From assembly GCF_900172315.1 (NCBI RefSeq), contig NZ_FWFV01000004.1, positions 1 through 64,000 on the forward strand: 64,000 bases of DNA, written 5' to 3'. This DNA comes from Palleronia marisminoris. Its GTDB lineage: Bacteria; Pseudomonadota; Alphaproteobacteria; Rhodobacterales; Rhodobacteraceae. The notes beneath the pieces were generated by a model that saw nothing but the letters and a program-made list of their open reading frames with translations, was not told where the DNA came from and ran no database searches. Positions 49,081-57,948 of this stretch are shown here, one piece after another. Every line of letters begins with the position of its first letter. The first letter of the stretch is position 1. The position numbers and the translations under genes were made by a program.

Positions 49081-50009
49081 TGCGCCGCTTCGGTTTCGGC
49101 GAACCCGCCCGCCTCGGTCATCAGGAAGGCGTCGGCGCATTGCTTGGCCAGTGTGCGGACGCGGCCAATATAGGCTTGGCGTTCGGTGACCGAGATCACG
49201 CCCCGCGCATCCAGGAGGTTGAAGATGTGGCTGGCCTTGATCGTCTGGTCATAGGCGGGCAGCGCCATGACGATCCGCCGCCCCGTGCGCGGGTCCACCG
49301 CGGGCCGGGACAGGAGGTTCGCGCATTCGGCCTCGGCCTCTTCGAAGTGGCGCAGGAGGACATCGGTGTTGGCGGTGTCGAAGTTGAAGCGGGCGTATTG
49401 CGCCTCGGCCTCGCGGAAGACGTCGCCATAGGTCAGCGGGCGGGGGCTGTCGGGCTTGTTGAACGGCATGTCCATGACGTGGTCGACGCCGAGGACATAC
49501 ATGGCGAGGCGTTCGAGGCCGTAGGTCAGCTCGCCCGAGACCGGGTGACAGTCGTGGCCGCCGACCTGCTGGAAATAGGTGAACTGGCTGACCTCCATGC
49601 CGTCGCACCAGACCTCCCAGCCAAGGCCCCATGCGCCCAGCGTCGGGCTTTCCCAATCATCCTCGACGAAGCGCAGGTCGTGGAGGTTCGCGTCGATGCC
49701 GATGGCCTCGAGGCTGCCCAGGTACAGCGCCTGCAGGTCAGTCGGCGAAGGTTTGATGATGACCTGGTACTGGTAGTAATGCTGCAGCCGGTTCGGGCTG
49801 TCGCCGTAGCGCCCGTCGGTCGGACGGCGCGAGGGCTGCACATAGGCCGCGGCCCAGGCGTTCGGCCCCAGCGCGCGCATGGTCGTGGCCGGGTGGAACG
49901 TGCCCGCTCCGACCTCCATGTCGTAGGGCTGCAGGACGGCGCAGCCCTGGCGCCCCCAGTAGTCCTGGAGGGCAAGGATGATGTCCTGGAAACAGGTCGG
50001 CTTGGCCAT
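49077..50009 (-). CDS. glyQ: Glycyl-tRNA synthetase alpha subunit
   Basis: Catalytic class II subunit of GlyRS, 310 residues. [60 protein letters not shown] and [17 protein letters not shown] are all diagnostic. ATG at 50009 removes 16 unlikely codons. It heads a coupled glyQ-DUF6446-glyS group, which probably includes ppdK. Confidence 0.97.
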   Translation of the reverse strand: MAKPTCFQDIILALQDYWGRQGCAVLQPYDMEVGAGTFHPATTMRALGPNAWAAAYVQPSRRPTDGRYGDSPNRLQHYYQYQVIIKPSPTDLQALYLGSLEAIGIDANLHDLRFVEDDWESPTLGAWGLGWEVWCDGMEVSQFTYFQQVGGHDCHPVSGELTYGLERLAMYVLGVDHVMDMPFNKPDSPRPLTYGDVFREAEAQYARFNFDTANTDVLLRHFEEAEAECANLLSRPAVDPRTGRRIVMALPAYDQTIKASHIFNLLDARGVISVTERQAYIGRVRTLAKQCADAFLMTEAGGFAETEAAQ

Positions 50010-50177
50010 GTCAGCCCCTTCGCGAAACCGGGGCCTGCATAGGCAGAAGGGCAACAAGGGTCAATCGTGACGCAACCGTGAAGCCCGCGTTTCTTGACGA
50101 CCTCCCCCTCATCCGCCCTTCTGTCCTGCGAAACAGGCCCCGGGCCTTTGTGCAAGATCGACAGGGAACGAGTGAAC

Positions 50178-51908
50178 ATGAAATCGAGAACCGCCATGAC
50201 CGCCGTACTGGCCAGCCTGGCCGCGCCGGCATGGGCGCAGGACACGTGGCTCCAGGTCGAGGCGCAGTCGAACGCCCCCGCCGCGATCGAAACCGCGCGC
50301 GAGTTCGCCGGTCAGATCGACGGGGTCGCGGCGTTCGACCTGAACAACTCGTCCTGGTTCGCTGTGGCCATCGGTCCCTTCACCCCCGAAGAGGCCGCGC
50401 AGCAGCGCCGGTCGCTCCGTGCCCGTCAGTTGATCCCCAGCGACAGCTTCACCACCGACGGCTCGATCTTCGGCGAGGCGATCTGGCCCGAGGGGGGTGT
50501 CGAAACGGCCCAGGCCGACACCTTGGGCGAAGCCGCCCGCGTCATGGTGCCCGAGGCCGAGCCCCAGCAAGAGCCGCAGGAGACGCTCGCCGAGGCGCGT
50601 GAGAGCGAGTCCCTGCTCATCGGCCCCGAACGCGAGGCCCTTCAGGTCGCGCTGCAATGGGCCGGCTATTACGACGGCCCGATCGACGCCGCGTTCGGCC
50701 GCGGCACCCGTGGGTCCATGGCCGAATGGCAGGCCGCCAACGGCTACGACGACACTGGCGTGTTGACGACGCAGCAGCGTGCCGAGCTTCTGGCCCAGTA
50801 CAACGCCGTGCTCGACGGGCTCGGCATGGCGAACGTCATCGACAGCACCGCCGGCGTCACCGTCCAGATGCCGACCGAGCTGGTGGCCTTCGACCGCTAC
50901 CAGCCGCCCTTCGCCCATTACGAGCCGCGCAACGGCGCGGACCCCCAGGCCAAGGTGCTTCTGATCTCGCAAGCCGGCGAGCAGGCCGACCTCTACGGGC
51001 TCTACGACGTCATGCAGACGCTCGAGATCGTGCCGCCCGAGGGCGAGCGCGAGCGGCGGCAATCGGGATTCACCCTGGTCGGCCAGGGCGACGACATCGT
51101 CAGCCACACCGAGGCGCGGCTCGAAAATGGCGAGATCAAGGGCTTCACCCTGATCTGGCCTGCGGGTGACGAGGATCGCAGCACCCGCGTGCTCGACGAG
51201 ATGCTCGCCAGTTTCGAAACGACGGCGGGCGTCGTGATGCCCGACGAGATGGGCGAACCGACCGAGGATCAAAGCGTCGACCTGCTGGCCGGGCTGGAAA
51301 TCCGGCGGCCCGAACTGGTCCGCTCGGGTTTCTTCGTGTCGCGTCGGGGGGACGTGCTGACCACCGCCGACGTGGCGCAGGGCTGCGAGCGCATCACTCT
51401 CGAGGACGGCATCGAAGCCACGGTGACGGCCGCCGACGCCGAACGGGGCCTTGCCCTGCTCGAGCCGGGGCAGGCGCTGGCCCCGCGCCAGCACGCGACC
51501 TTCCGCGAGGGCGTGCCGCGCCTCAACACCGAAGTCGTGCTGTCCGGTTATTCGTTCGAGGGGCAGCTCGGCGCGCCATCGATGACCTACGGCACCCTCG
51601 CCGCGATGGAGGGGCTGGACGGGGCCGAGGACGTGCGGCGCTATGCGCTCGAGGCACGTCCGGGTGACGCGGGCGGGCCGGTCTTCGACAATGGCGGACA
51701 GGTCCTCGGCCTTCTGCAGCCCGAGGGTGAACTGGGCCGCAGCTTGCCGGACGGCGTCGCCTTCGCCACGGATGTGGACACCATCGAGGGCTTTCTCAGC
51801 GGCGCCGGCCTGACCCCATCCACCGCGCCGCTGGGCGAGGATCTGCCGCTGGGCCAGATGGAGCGGCGCGCGACCGACATGACGGTACTTGTGGGCTGCT
51901 GGAGGTAA
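50178..51908 (+). CDS. Secreted peptidoglycan-binding protein with inactive trypsin-like domain
   Basis: A 576-residue secreted protein. Order of parts: signal peptide (1-20, ending AWA-Q), a SPOR-like repeat region (about 22-90), a PG_binding_1 domain (about 150-207, REALQVALQWAGYYDGPID and FGRGTRGSMAEWQ), a middle domain (220-375), and a trypsin-like domain (380-555). In the last domain the usual His site (TNAHVV-type) is TTADVAQGC with Asp398, the Asp site (FDLALL-type) is RGLALL with Gly424, and the Ser site (GNSGGP-type) is GDAGGP with Ala498. All three catalytic residues are lost, so it should bind rather than cut, probably at the cell wall. Divergent from glyQ. Confidence 0.85.
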   Translation: MKSRTAMTAVLASLAAPAWAQDTWLQVEAQSNAPAAIETAREFAGQIDGVAAFDLNNSSWFAVAIGPFTPEEAAQQRRSLRARQLIPSDSFTTDGSIFGEAIWPEGGVETAQADTLGEAARVMVPEAEPQQEPQETLAEARESESLLIGPEREALQVALQWAGYYDGPIDAAFGRGTRGSMAEWQAANGYDDTGVLTTQQRAELLAQYNAVLDGLGMANVIDSTAGVTVQMPTELVAFDRYQPPFAHYEPRNGADPQAKVLLISQAGEQADLYGLYDVMQTLEIVPPEGERERRQSGFTLVGQGDDIVSHTEARLENGEIKGFTLIWPAGDEDRSTRVLDEMLASFETTAGVVMPDEMGEPTEDQSVDLLAGLEIRRPELVRSGFFVSRRGDVLTTADVAQGCERITLEDGIEATVTAADAERGLALLEPGQALAPRQHATFREGVPRLNTEVVLSGYSFEGQLGAPSMTYGTLAAMEGLDGAEDVRRYALEARPGDAGGPVFDNGGQVLGLLQPEGELGRSLPDGVAFATDVDTIEGFLSGAGLTPSTAPLGEDLPLGQMERRATDMTVLVGCWR

Positions 51909-51923
51909 CTCCGGTGGCCCCCG

Positions 51924-52742
51924 TCACGCGTCGAAAAGCGCCTTCAGCATCGGCGAGTCGGGCGCGCGCAACCCGTCGATCACGTCGAAATGGTGCCGAC
52001 CCTCGTCGACCACGATGCGCGCATCCCACGCCTCGGACAGCCACTGCGCCTGGTTCTGGAAGGCCGGCAATTCCGCGCCGCCGACCCAGACCGTGACCGG
52101 CGCCCGGTGGACGACCTCGCACAGGATCGGGCTTTCCATCGCGGCCTCTTCGGCCGTCAGCTTCAGGTCACCGTTCATGCTCAGGCCGACCAGCGGCCGC
52201 AGGTCCGATACAGGCGAAATCGGCAGCACATGGGCGAGCCGCTTGGCCACCGACGCGGGCAGCATCGGATCGGCACACAGCATCCGCGCCACCAGGTGCC
52301 CGCCCGCCGAATGGCCGGCAAGGCGGATCGGCCCCCCTGCCACCTCGGCAGCCGCCACCCGGACCGCTTGGGCGATCTGCAGCGTGATCCGCGAGATCCG
52401 CGCCTCGGGCGCCAGCGAGTAGGAGGGGATGGCGACGGCGTAGCCGCGCCCGAGGGCGCCTTCGGCGAAATGCGACCAGTCGTGCCGGTGCCGCGAGCGC
52501 CAGTAGCCCCCATGAACGAACACCATGAGGCCATCTGGCGCGCCGTCGGGCAGGAACAGGTCCAGCTTTTCGCGCGCGGTGGCGCCGTACGGGATGCCGA
52601 GGCGGGCGCGGTCGCCCATGCTGTCGCGGAACACCCGCGCCTCGTCCTCCCACAGGGGGATGAACCGCTCGGCATCCGGCACCGCGGCGCTGTTGTCGTA
52701 ATCGGCGTCGCGCGCCACGATCTGTTCGCTATGTTTCGCCAT
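51924..52742 (-). CDS. Alpha/beta hydrolase (kynurenine formamidase/BD-FAE-like)
   Basis: A 272-residue cytoplasmic esterase. MVFVHGGYWRSRHRHDWSHF (HGG oxyanion motif with the extra Trp seen in arylformamidases), IRLAGHSAGGHLVARM for the nucleophile Ser, and the His near DEGRHHFDVIDGL. Candidates are N-formylkynurenine or small esters. No kynurenine-pathway genes are adjacent, so the specific reaction is uncertain. Confidence 0.87.
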   Translation of the reverse strand: MAKHSEQIVARDADYDNSAAVPDAERFIPLWEDEARVFRDSMGDRARLGIPYGATAREKLDLFLPDGAPDGLMVFVHGGYWRSRHRHDWSHFAEGALGRGYAVAIPSYSLAPEARISRITLQIAQAVRVAAAEVAGGPIRLAGHSAGGHLVARMLCADPMLPASVAKRLAHVLPISPVSDLRPLVGLSMNGDLKLTAEEAAMESPILCEVVHRAPVTVWVGGAELPAFQNQAQWLSEAWDARIVVDEGRHHFDVIDGLRAPDSPMLKALFDA

Positions 52743-52865
52743 GCCGCACCCTCACCACATAACGAGGAAGTGACGCGGGCCCGCCGCGGTTCCCGTGACG
52801 CATGGAACCGGCGGACCTGCCCGCCTCGTTAACCAACTGACGCATCTTCAAACGAAGGCTACCCG

Positions 52866-54344
52866 ATGTCCCAGACCGATCTCGCTTCCCGCTTGTCCGA
52901 CCCCGAACTGTTGCAGAGCCGCGCCTATCTGGGCGGGAAATGGTCCGACGCCGCAAGCGGCAAGACGTTCGAGGTGACGAACCCCGCCAAGGGCGACGTG
53001 CTGACCGAGCTCGCCGATCTTGCGCGCGAGGATATCGGCCGGGCGATCGACGCCGCTTACGAGGCGCAAAAGGACTGGGCGAAGCGCACCGCCGAGGATC
53101 GCCGCGACATCCTGATGAAATGGCACGACCTGATGGTCGAGCACGCCGACGATCTCGCCATCATCCTGACCGCCGAGCAGGGCAAGCCGGTCGCCGAAGC
53201 GAAGGCCGAGGTCCTCTATGGCGCGGGCTTCATCAAGTGGTTCGCCGAAGAGGGCCGCCGCATCTATGGCGAGATCATCCCGCCCCATGCCCCCGACAAG
53301 CGCATCCACGTCATCAAGCAGCCCGTCGGCGTCGCGGCGGCCATCACGCCGTGGAACTTCCCCAACGCGATGATCACCCGCAAGGCCGGCCCCGCGCTGG
53401 CCGCCGGGTGCAGCTTCGTCGTCCGGCCGCCGTCGCTGACGCCGCTGTCGTCGCTGGCGCTCGGCGTGCTGGCCACCCGCGCCGGGCTGCCCGAGGGCGT
53501 GCTCTCGATCCTGCCCTCGACCGACAGCTCGGGCACCGGCAAGGAGTTCTGCAAGAACCCGAAAGTCCGCAAGCTGACCTTCACCGGCTCGACCGAAGTG
53601 GGGCGCATCCTGCTGAAGCAATCGGCCGAGCAGGTGATGAAGACCTCGATGGAGCTTGGGGGCAACGCGCCCTTCCTCGTGTTCGACGACGCGGATCTCG
53701 ACAAGGCGGTCGAGGGCGCGATCGCCTGCAAGTTCCGCAACGCCGGCCAAACCTGCGTCTGCGCCAACCGCATCTACGTCCAGTCGGGCATCTACGACGC
53801 CTTCGCCGAAAAGCTGAAGGAGCGCGTCTCGCGGATGTCCGTCGGCGACGCGCTGGAAGGCGAGGTGGATTTCGGCCCCCTGATCGACGAGGACGCGGTG
53901 GAAAAGGTCGAAAGCCACATCGCCGACGCCAAATCCAAGGGCGCCGACGTGATCTACGGCGGCGACCGGCACGAGATGGGCGGCACGTTCTTCCAACCCA
54001 CCATCGTCACCGGCGCCACTCAGGACATGGCCTTCGCCACCGAGGAGACGTTCGGCCCCCTCGCCCCGCTCTTCCGGTTCGAGACCGAGGAAGAGGGCAT
54101 CCAGCTGGCCAATGACACGATCTTCGGGCTGGCGTCGTACTTCTTCGCGAAGGATTTCAGCCGGATCACCCGCGTGTCCGAGGCGCTGGAATATGGCATC
54201 GTCGGCGTGAATACGGGCCTGATCTCGACCCCGGTGGCGCCCTTCGGCGGGGTGAAGCAATCCGGCTTGGGCCGCGAGGGGTCGCATCTGGGCATCGATG
54301 AGTATCTCGACGTCAAGTACATCTGCCTCGACGTCGAGCTCTGA
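52866..54344 (+). CDS. gabD: NAD(P)-dependent succinate-semialdehyde dehydrogenase
   Basis: An aldehyde dehydrogenase of 492 residues in the GabD group, oxidising succinate semialdehyde to succinate. PWNFPNAMITRKAGPALAAG, the cofactor region FTGSTEVGR, the general base in MELGGNAPFLVF (Glu), the nucleophile Cys in NAGQTCVCANRIYVQ, and EETFGPLAPLF are all present. The position usually written KPxxxTP is RPPSLTP, which slightly alters the cofactor pocket. No gabT or regulator is adjacent. Divergent from the arylformamidase-like gene by 123 bases. Confidence 0.92.
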   Translation: MSQTDLASRLSDPELLQSRAYLGGKWSDAASGKTFEVTNPAKGDVLTELADLAREDIGRAIDAAYEAQKDWAKRTAEDRRDILMKWHDLMVEHADDLAIILTAEQGKPVAEAKAEVLYGAGFIKWFAEEGRRIYGEIIPPHAPDKRIHVIKQPVGVAAAITPWNFPNAMITRKAGPALAAGCSFVVRPPSLTPLSSLALGVLATRAGLPEGVLSILPSTDSSGTGKEFCKNPKVRKLTFTGSTEVGRILLKQSAEQVMKTSMELGGNAPFLVFDDADLDKAVEGAIACKFRNAGQTCVCANRIYVQSGIYDAFAEKLKERVSRMSVGDALEGEVDFGPLIDEDAVEKVESHIADAKSKGADVIYGGDRHEMGGTFFQPTIVTGATQDMAFATEETFGPLAPLFRFETEEEGIQLANDTIFGLASYFFAKDFSRITRVSEALEYGIVGVNTGLISTPVAPFGGVKQSGLGREGSHLGIDEYLDVKYICLDVEL

Positions 54345-54351
54345 TCCTTGC

Positions 54352-54377
54352 AGGGCCGCTCGGCTACGGGCGGCCCT
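54352..54377 (+). terminator. Hairpin after gabD
   Basis: AGGGCCGC (54352-54359) pairs with GCGGCCCT (54370-54377) around a ten-base loop, 7 bases after the gabD stop. There is no long T-run after it, so it may act as a weak terminator or message-stabilising stem. Confidence 0.5.
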
Positions 54378-54434
54378 CGTTCCTTGCTGGCGCCTGATGC
54401 AGCTCTGGGCGGGCTTTCTGGTGCCGCGAGGGGA

Positions 54435-54878
54435 TCACCGGCGCCGGACCCACACCATGCGTACGTCCGGCGTCCGTTCTTCGTTGTCCTGACCGTCAGT
54501 GAGCTCGCACTCGTCGAATCCGTGCGCCGCATAGAACCGGCGGGCATCCGTGTTTCGCTGAAACGTCCAAAGCTGCAATTCGTCCGCGTCTGCCCTTGCC
54601 TCCGACAGAAGCTCGGACCCGATGCCCCGTCGCCAATATCCGGGGTCCACGTAGAGGTGATTCAGCCACCCCTCGTTCGCGGAAACGAACCCGGCGACGT
54701 CCGATCCATCGCGAGCCACCCAGACATTTTCTGCCGGGATCACGATCGTGCTGAAGAACCAGAGGTCCTCATCCGCTGAGTGCACCACGGGCAGCCACGG
54801 CATCGCCTTGATCCGGGACGCTCGGTGTATCCTCGCGATGGCTTCGCAGTCGGCATCCGTGGCCCTGGATATCTTCAA
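54435..54878 (-). CDS. GNAT-family N-acetyltransferase
   Basis: A 147-residue acetyltransferase. The core has VWVARDGSDVAGFVS, LNHLYVDPGYWRRGIGSELL (acetyl-CoA loop Q/RxxGxG/A as RRGIGS) and LWTFQRNTDARRFYAAHGF. Acceptor unknown. Confidence 0.88.
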   Translation of the reverse strand: MKISRATDADCEAIARIHRASRIKAMPWLPVVHSADEDLWFFSTIVIPAENVWVARDGSDVAGFVSANEGWLNHLYVDPGYWRRGIGSELLSEARADADELQLWTFQRNTDARRFYAAHGFDECELTDGQDNEERTPDVRMVWVRRR

Positions 54879-55016
54879 GCTTCAATCCTCCAGTGGGGCC
54901 TTCCCGCCGATCACACTGCGCCGCCTCCGCGATCATCGCTAGCTGACGGCTTGGGCAGGCCATGGCCCATTGCAGGATGGTCTCAGATAGACGCCACGAC
55001 CGTCCCCCACCCACGC

Positions 55017-55043
55017 AAAAGGCCGCGCCCGGGGGCGCGGCCT
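55017..55043 (-). terminator. Rho-independent terminator of the small heat-shock gene
   Basis: On the minus strand, AGGCCGCGCCC pairs with GGGCGCGGCCT (11-base GC stem, about 55020-55043) followed by TTTT (complement of AAAA at 55017-55020). It lies 26 bases after the heat-shock gene stop. Confidence 0.8.
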
Positions 55044-55068
55044 ACCTTCGTCAGGGAAAACCTGCGGC

Positions 55069-55530
55069 TTATTCGGCCGCGATCTGATGCTCGACCGTCT
55101 CGGCCGGCTTCTCGATGGCGATGCGGCGGGGCTTCAGCGCCTCGGGCACCTCGCGCTTCAGTTCGACGATCAGCATGCCGTTGACGTGGCGCGCGCCTTC
55201 GACCCGGACGTGATCGGCCAGGTGGAAGCGGCGCTCGAAGGCGCGGGTGGCGATGCCGCGGTGCAGGTAGGTCCGGCCCTGGTCGTCATCGGCCTTCCGG
55301 GCGGACACGACGAGCGCATTCTCGCGCTGCTCGACGTTCAGCTCGTCGTCGGTGAAGCCCGCCACGGCAATCTCGATGGCCCAGGCGTCGTCGCCGGTCT
55401 TCTCGATGTTGTAGGGCGGGTAGGTCGTCTGCGCGTTCGCGTTGTCGCGGATCACGCGGTCCATCAGGTCGGCCATCTGGTCGAAGCCGACGGTGGCACG
55501 GTAGAGCGGAGCAAGATCAAAGGTTCGCAT
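55069..55530 (-). CDS. ibpA: Small heat-shock protein, Hsp20 family
   Basis: An ATP-independent chaperone that binds unfolded proteins. The 153-residue protein has PLYRATVGFDQMADLMD at the start, YNIEKTGDDAWAIEIAVAGF, the conserved LHRGIATRAFERRFHLADHV, and a C-terminal crystallin strand NGMLIVELKREVPEALKPR with RRIAI as the I-x-I type tail. Resembles IbpA of alphaproteobacteria. The 5' leader (55531-55560) is short and no ROSE-type thermometer was folded by eye. Confidence 0.93.
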   Translation of the reverse strand: MRTFDLAPLYRATVGFDQMADLMDRVIRDNANAQTTYPPYNIEKTGDDAWAIEIAVAGFTDDELNVEQRENALVVSARKADDDQGRTYLHRGIATRAFERRFHLADHVRVEGARHVNGMLIVELKREVPEALKPRRIAIEKPAETVEHQIAAE

Positions 55531-55706
55531 ATCGGTTCATCCTTGCGTTAAGCGATCACCAATTTTCGTTGCCTTCCCCATCGGGGACAGGCGGCGGTCG
55601 GACCCAGGATAGGCGTCCGACACAGGGAATATGGGAGGCTTATCCGGCCCGTTCAAGAGGTTCTGGAGCCAGAAAAAGCGTCGCGGAAACAGCGATTTAG
55701 GGCAGA

Positions 55707-56495
55707 TCAGGGGCGGATGAACCTGGCGCCTGTTTCGGGGCGTGCGCCGCCGTCGGCGCTGCGCCAGAACACCCCGTTCGAGGCCGTCAGCTCTGCCCGC
55801 AGCGCGGGCAGCACGTGGGCGATATCGGCCCCGACCGAAACCTTGCGCCCGTCCGCCTCGGCCTTGGCAGACACCACCGAAACGACCTGTGGCGTCGCCC
55901 CGTCGAACCGCAGGACGGGCGCGCCGGACGAGCCGAAATCGACGTCGCAGGACATCACCAGCGCCCCGCTTTCGCGCGCCAGCACGCGGCATTCCTGTTG
56001 CAACGCGGGGCGCTCAGCACGGTCATGCGCATAGGAGACGATACCGATCCGGACGCCCGCCATCGCGCCCGCAGGGATCGGCGCGACGATGTGCGGATCG
56101 ACGGGACGGTCGAGCTCGATCAGGGCGATGTCGGCGGCGAGCGCCCCGGTCCCCTCCGCACCAGGCCTGTACCCGCGCGAGATGACCACACGCCGCGCGC
56201 CCCGCTCGGCATCCGCGCGGCCGTCGCGCAGGCCCGCGCGGAACACCAGCATCTCGGGGGCGATCGGGCCGCCGGCCTCATCCGTCACGCAATGGGCGGC
56301 CGTCAGCACCAGCCGCGTGTCGATCAGCGTGGCCGTGCAGAACCCCTGCCCCGCAATTTCGAGCCGCCCGACCGCGCGGAACGCCCGCACGTCGTCGCCC
56401 GTCGCCAATTGGCGCAGATCGCTGTCGCCGGCCGTCGCCACGGCAGGGCGCAGAAGGACAAGGGCCATGAGGCTGAGGGCTGCGAGGATGCGCAT
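55707..56495 (-). CDS. Secreted trypsin-like serine protease
   Basis: A 262-residue secreted protease: signal peptide (LAALSLMALVLLRPAVATA), TAAHC with His68, ADIALIELD with Asp122, and FGSSGAPV with Ser190. The three catalytic positions are intact. Four cysteines (Cys53, Cys69, Cys169, Cys183) fit two disulfides. It is periplasmic or secreted, and it is the intact counterpart to the dead domain at 50178-51908. Substrate unknown. Confidence 0.9.
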   Translation of the reverse strand: MRILAALSLMALVLLRPAVATAGDSDLRQLATGDDVRAFRAVGRLEIAGQGFCTATLIDTRLVLTAAHCVTDEAGGPIAPEMLVFRAGLRDGRADAERGARRVVISRGYRPGAEGTGALAADIALIELDRPVDPHIVAPIPAGAMAGVRIGIVSYAHDRAERPALQQECRVLARESGALVMSCDVDFGSSGAPVLRFDGATPQVVSVVSAKAEADGRKVSVGADIAHVLPALRAELTASNGVFWRSADGGARPETGARFIRP

Positions 56496-56567
56496 GGGGC
56501 TCGACCTTCCGGCGATTCGGGTGCGTCTACCATTGGTCGCAGGTCATGGCCGCATTGCGGCGGAAGT

Positions 56568-57941
56568 TTACAGAGGTCGGGGCGATTCGGGCGGAATCTT
56601 GTCGGGGCGCGGCCCGCCCGTGGCCCAGTCCAGCAGTTCGACCGTGTGCACGACCGGGATGCCGGTGCCGCTGGCGATCTGTGTCATGCAGCCGATATTG
56701 CCCGCGGCGATCACGTCCGGGGATCTCGCCTCGATCGTGGCGACCTTGCGGGCCTTCAGTTCGGCGCTGATCTCGGGCTGCATCAGGTTATAGGTGCCGG
56801 CCGAGCCGCAGCACAGGTGGCTGTCCTTGGGCTCGACCACCTCGAACCCCGCGCGGGCAAGCAGAGTCTTGGGCGCCGCCCGCACCTTCTGTCCGTGCTG
56901 AAGCGAGCAGGCCGCGTGGTAGGCGACGCGCAGCGGCCCCTTCCCTTCGGTCGTCGGCTTGCGCGCGTCGATGCCGGCCACGTCCTCGGCGGCCTCGTTC
57001 GGGGTGTGCAGCGGCTCTTTTCCCGGCAGGAGCCGCATGAGCAGCTCGGACACATCGCAGGCCAGCGCGCTGATCTCGGCGGCCTCTTCGGCCATATCGG
57101 TCGTGCGCAGCATGTGGCCATAGTCCTTCACGGTCGTGCCGCAGCCGCTGGTGTTCACCACCACCGCGTCGAGCCCGCCGTTCCGCTTGACCGCCTGCCA
57201 AGAACGGATGTTGGCCTTTGCGAAGGCGTGGGCCTGGTCCTCTTTCCCCATGTGGTGGACCAGCGCGCCGCAGCAGCCCATGCCGTCGGCCACCACCACC
57301 TCGCATCCCAGCCGCGTCAGCAGCCGCACCGTCGCCTCGTTGATCGTGGGGTCGAGCGTGGATTGCGCGCAGCCGGTCAGCAGCGCCACGCGCATCCGCG
57401 TCTCGCCCTCGGCCCGGTGGATCTGCGGGCGGTCCGCCTCCGACCTTCGTGCCAGCCGGGGCGGCGCCATGTCGAGCATCGCCCTCAGCCGCTTGTCGGG
57501 CATCAGGGACTTGAGCGGGCGGCCGATCCGGGCGGCATGCAGGGCAAGGCGGAAGCGGCCGGGGTAGGGCAGCACGCGGGCCAGCATCCAGCGTAGGGCA
57601 CGGTCGCGCCATGGGCGCTTATAGGTCCGCTCGATATGGACGCGGGCGTGATCGACGAGGTGCATGTAGTGCACGCCCGAGGGGCAGGTCGTCATGCAGG
57701 CGAGGCAGGACAGGCAGCGGTCGATATGGGTGACGGTCTTTTCGTCGGCGGGCCGGTCGTTTTCGAGCATGTCCTTGATGAGGTAGATGCGCCCGCGCGG
57801 GGAATCGAGCTCGTCACCCAGCACCTGGTAGGTCGGACAGGTCGCCGTGCAGAACCCGCAATGGACGCAGGCGCGCAGCACCTCGTTCGACCGGGCGGTG
57901 TCGGGGTCGGTCAGCTGCTCGGGGGTGAAATGGGTCTGCAT
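56568..57941 (-). CDS. glcF: Glycolate oxidase iron-sulfur subunit
   Basis: Electron-transfer subunit of glycolate dehydrogenase, 457 residues. Two ferredoxin-type clusters near the N-terminus: CVHCGFCTATCPTY and CLSCLACMTTCPSGV; then two CCG-type domains with CGCCGALVHH-like GCCGALVHHMG and LCCGSAGTYNL. Third gene of glcDEF, 7 bases after glcE. Confidence 0.96.
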   Translation of the reverse strand: MQTHFTPEQLTDPDTARSNEVLRACVHCGFCTATCPTYQVLGDELDSPRGRIYLIKDMLENDRPADEKTVTHIDRCLSCLACMTTCPSGVHYMHLVDHARVHIERTYKRPWRDRALRWMLARVLPYPGRFRLALHAARIGRPLKSLMPDKRLRAMLDMAPPRLARRSEADRPQIHRAEGETRMRVALLTGCAQSTLDPTINEATVRLLTRLGCEVVVADGMGCCGALVHHMGKEDQAHAFAKANIRSWQAVKRNGGLDAVVVNTSGCGTTVKDYGHMLRTTDMAEEAAEISALACDVSELLMRLLPGKEPLHTPNEAAEDVAGIDARKPTTEGKGPLRVAYHAACSLQHGQKVRAAPKTLLARAGFEVVEPKDSHLCCGSAGTYNLMQPEISAELKARKVATIEARSPDVIAAGNIGCMTQIASGTGIPVVHTVELLDWATGGPRPDKIPPESPRPL

Positions 57942-57948
57942 CAGGGCC

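Noticed and set aside
55531-55706. ROSE-type RNA thermometer in front of the small heat-shock gene
   Set aside because: The leader before the start lacks a clear anti-Shine-Dalgarno pairing that could be supported by eye.
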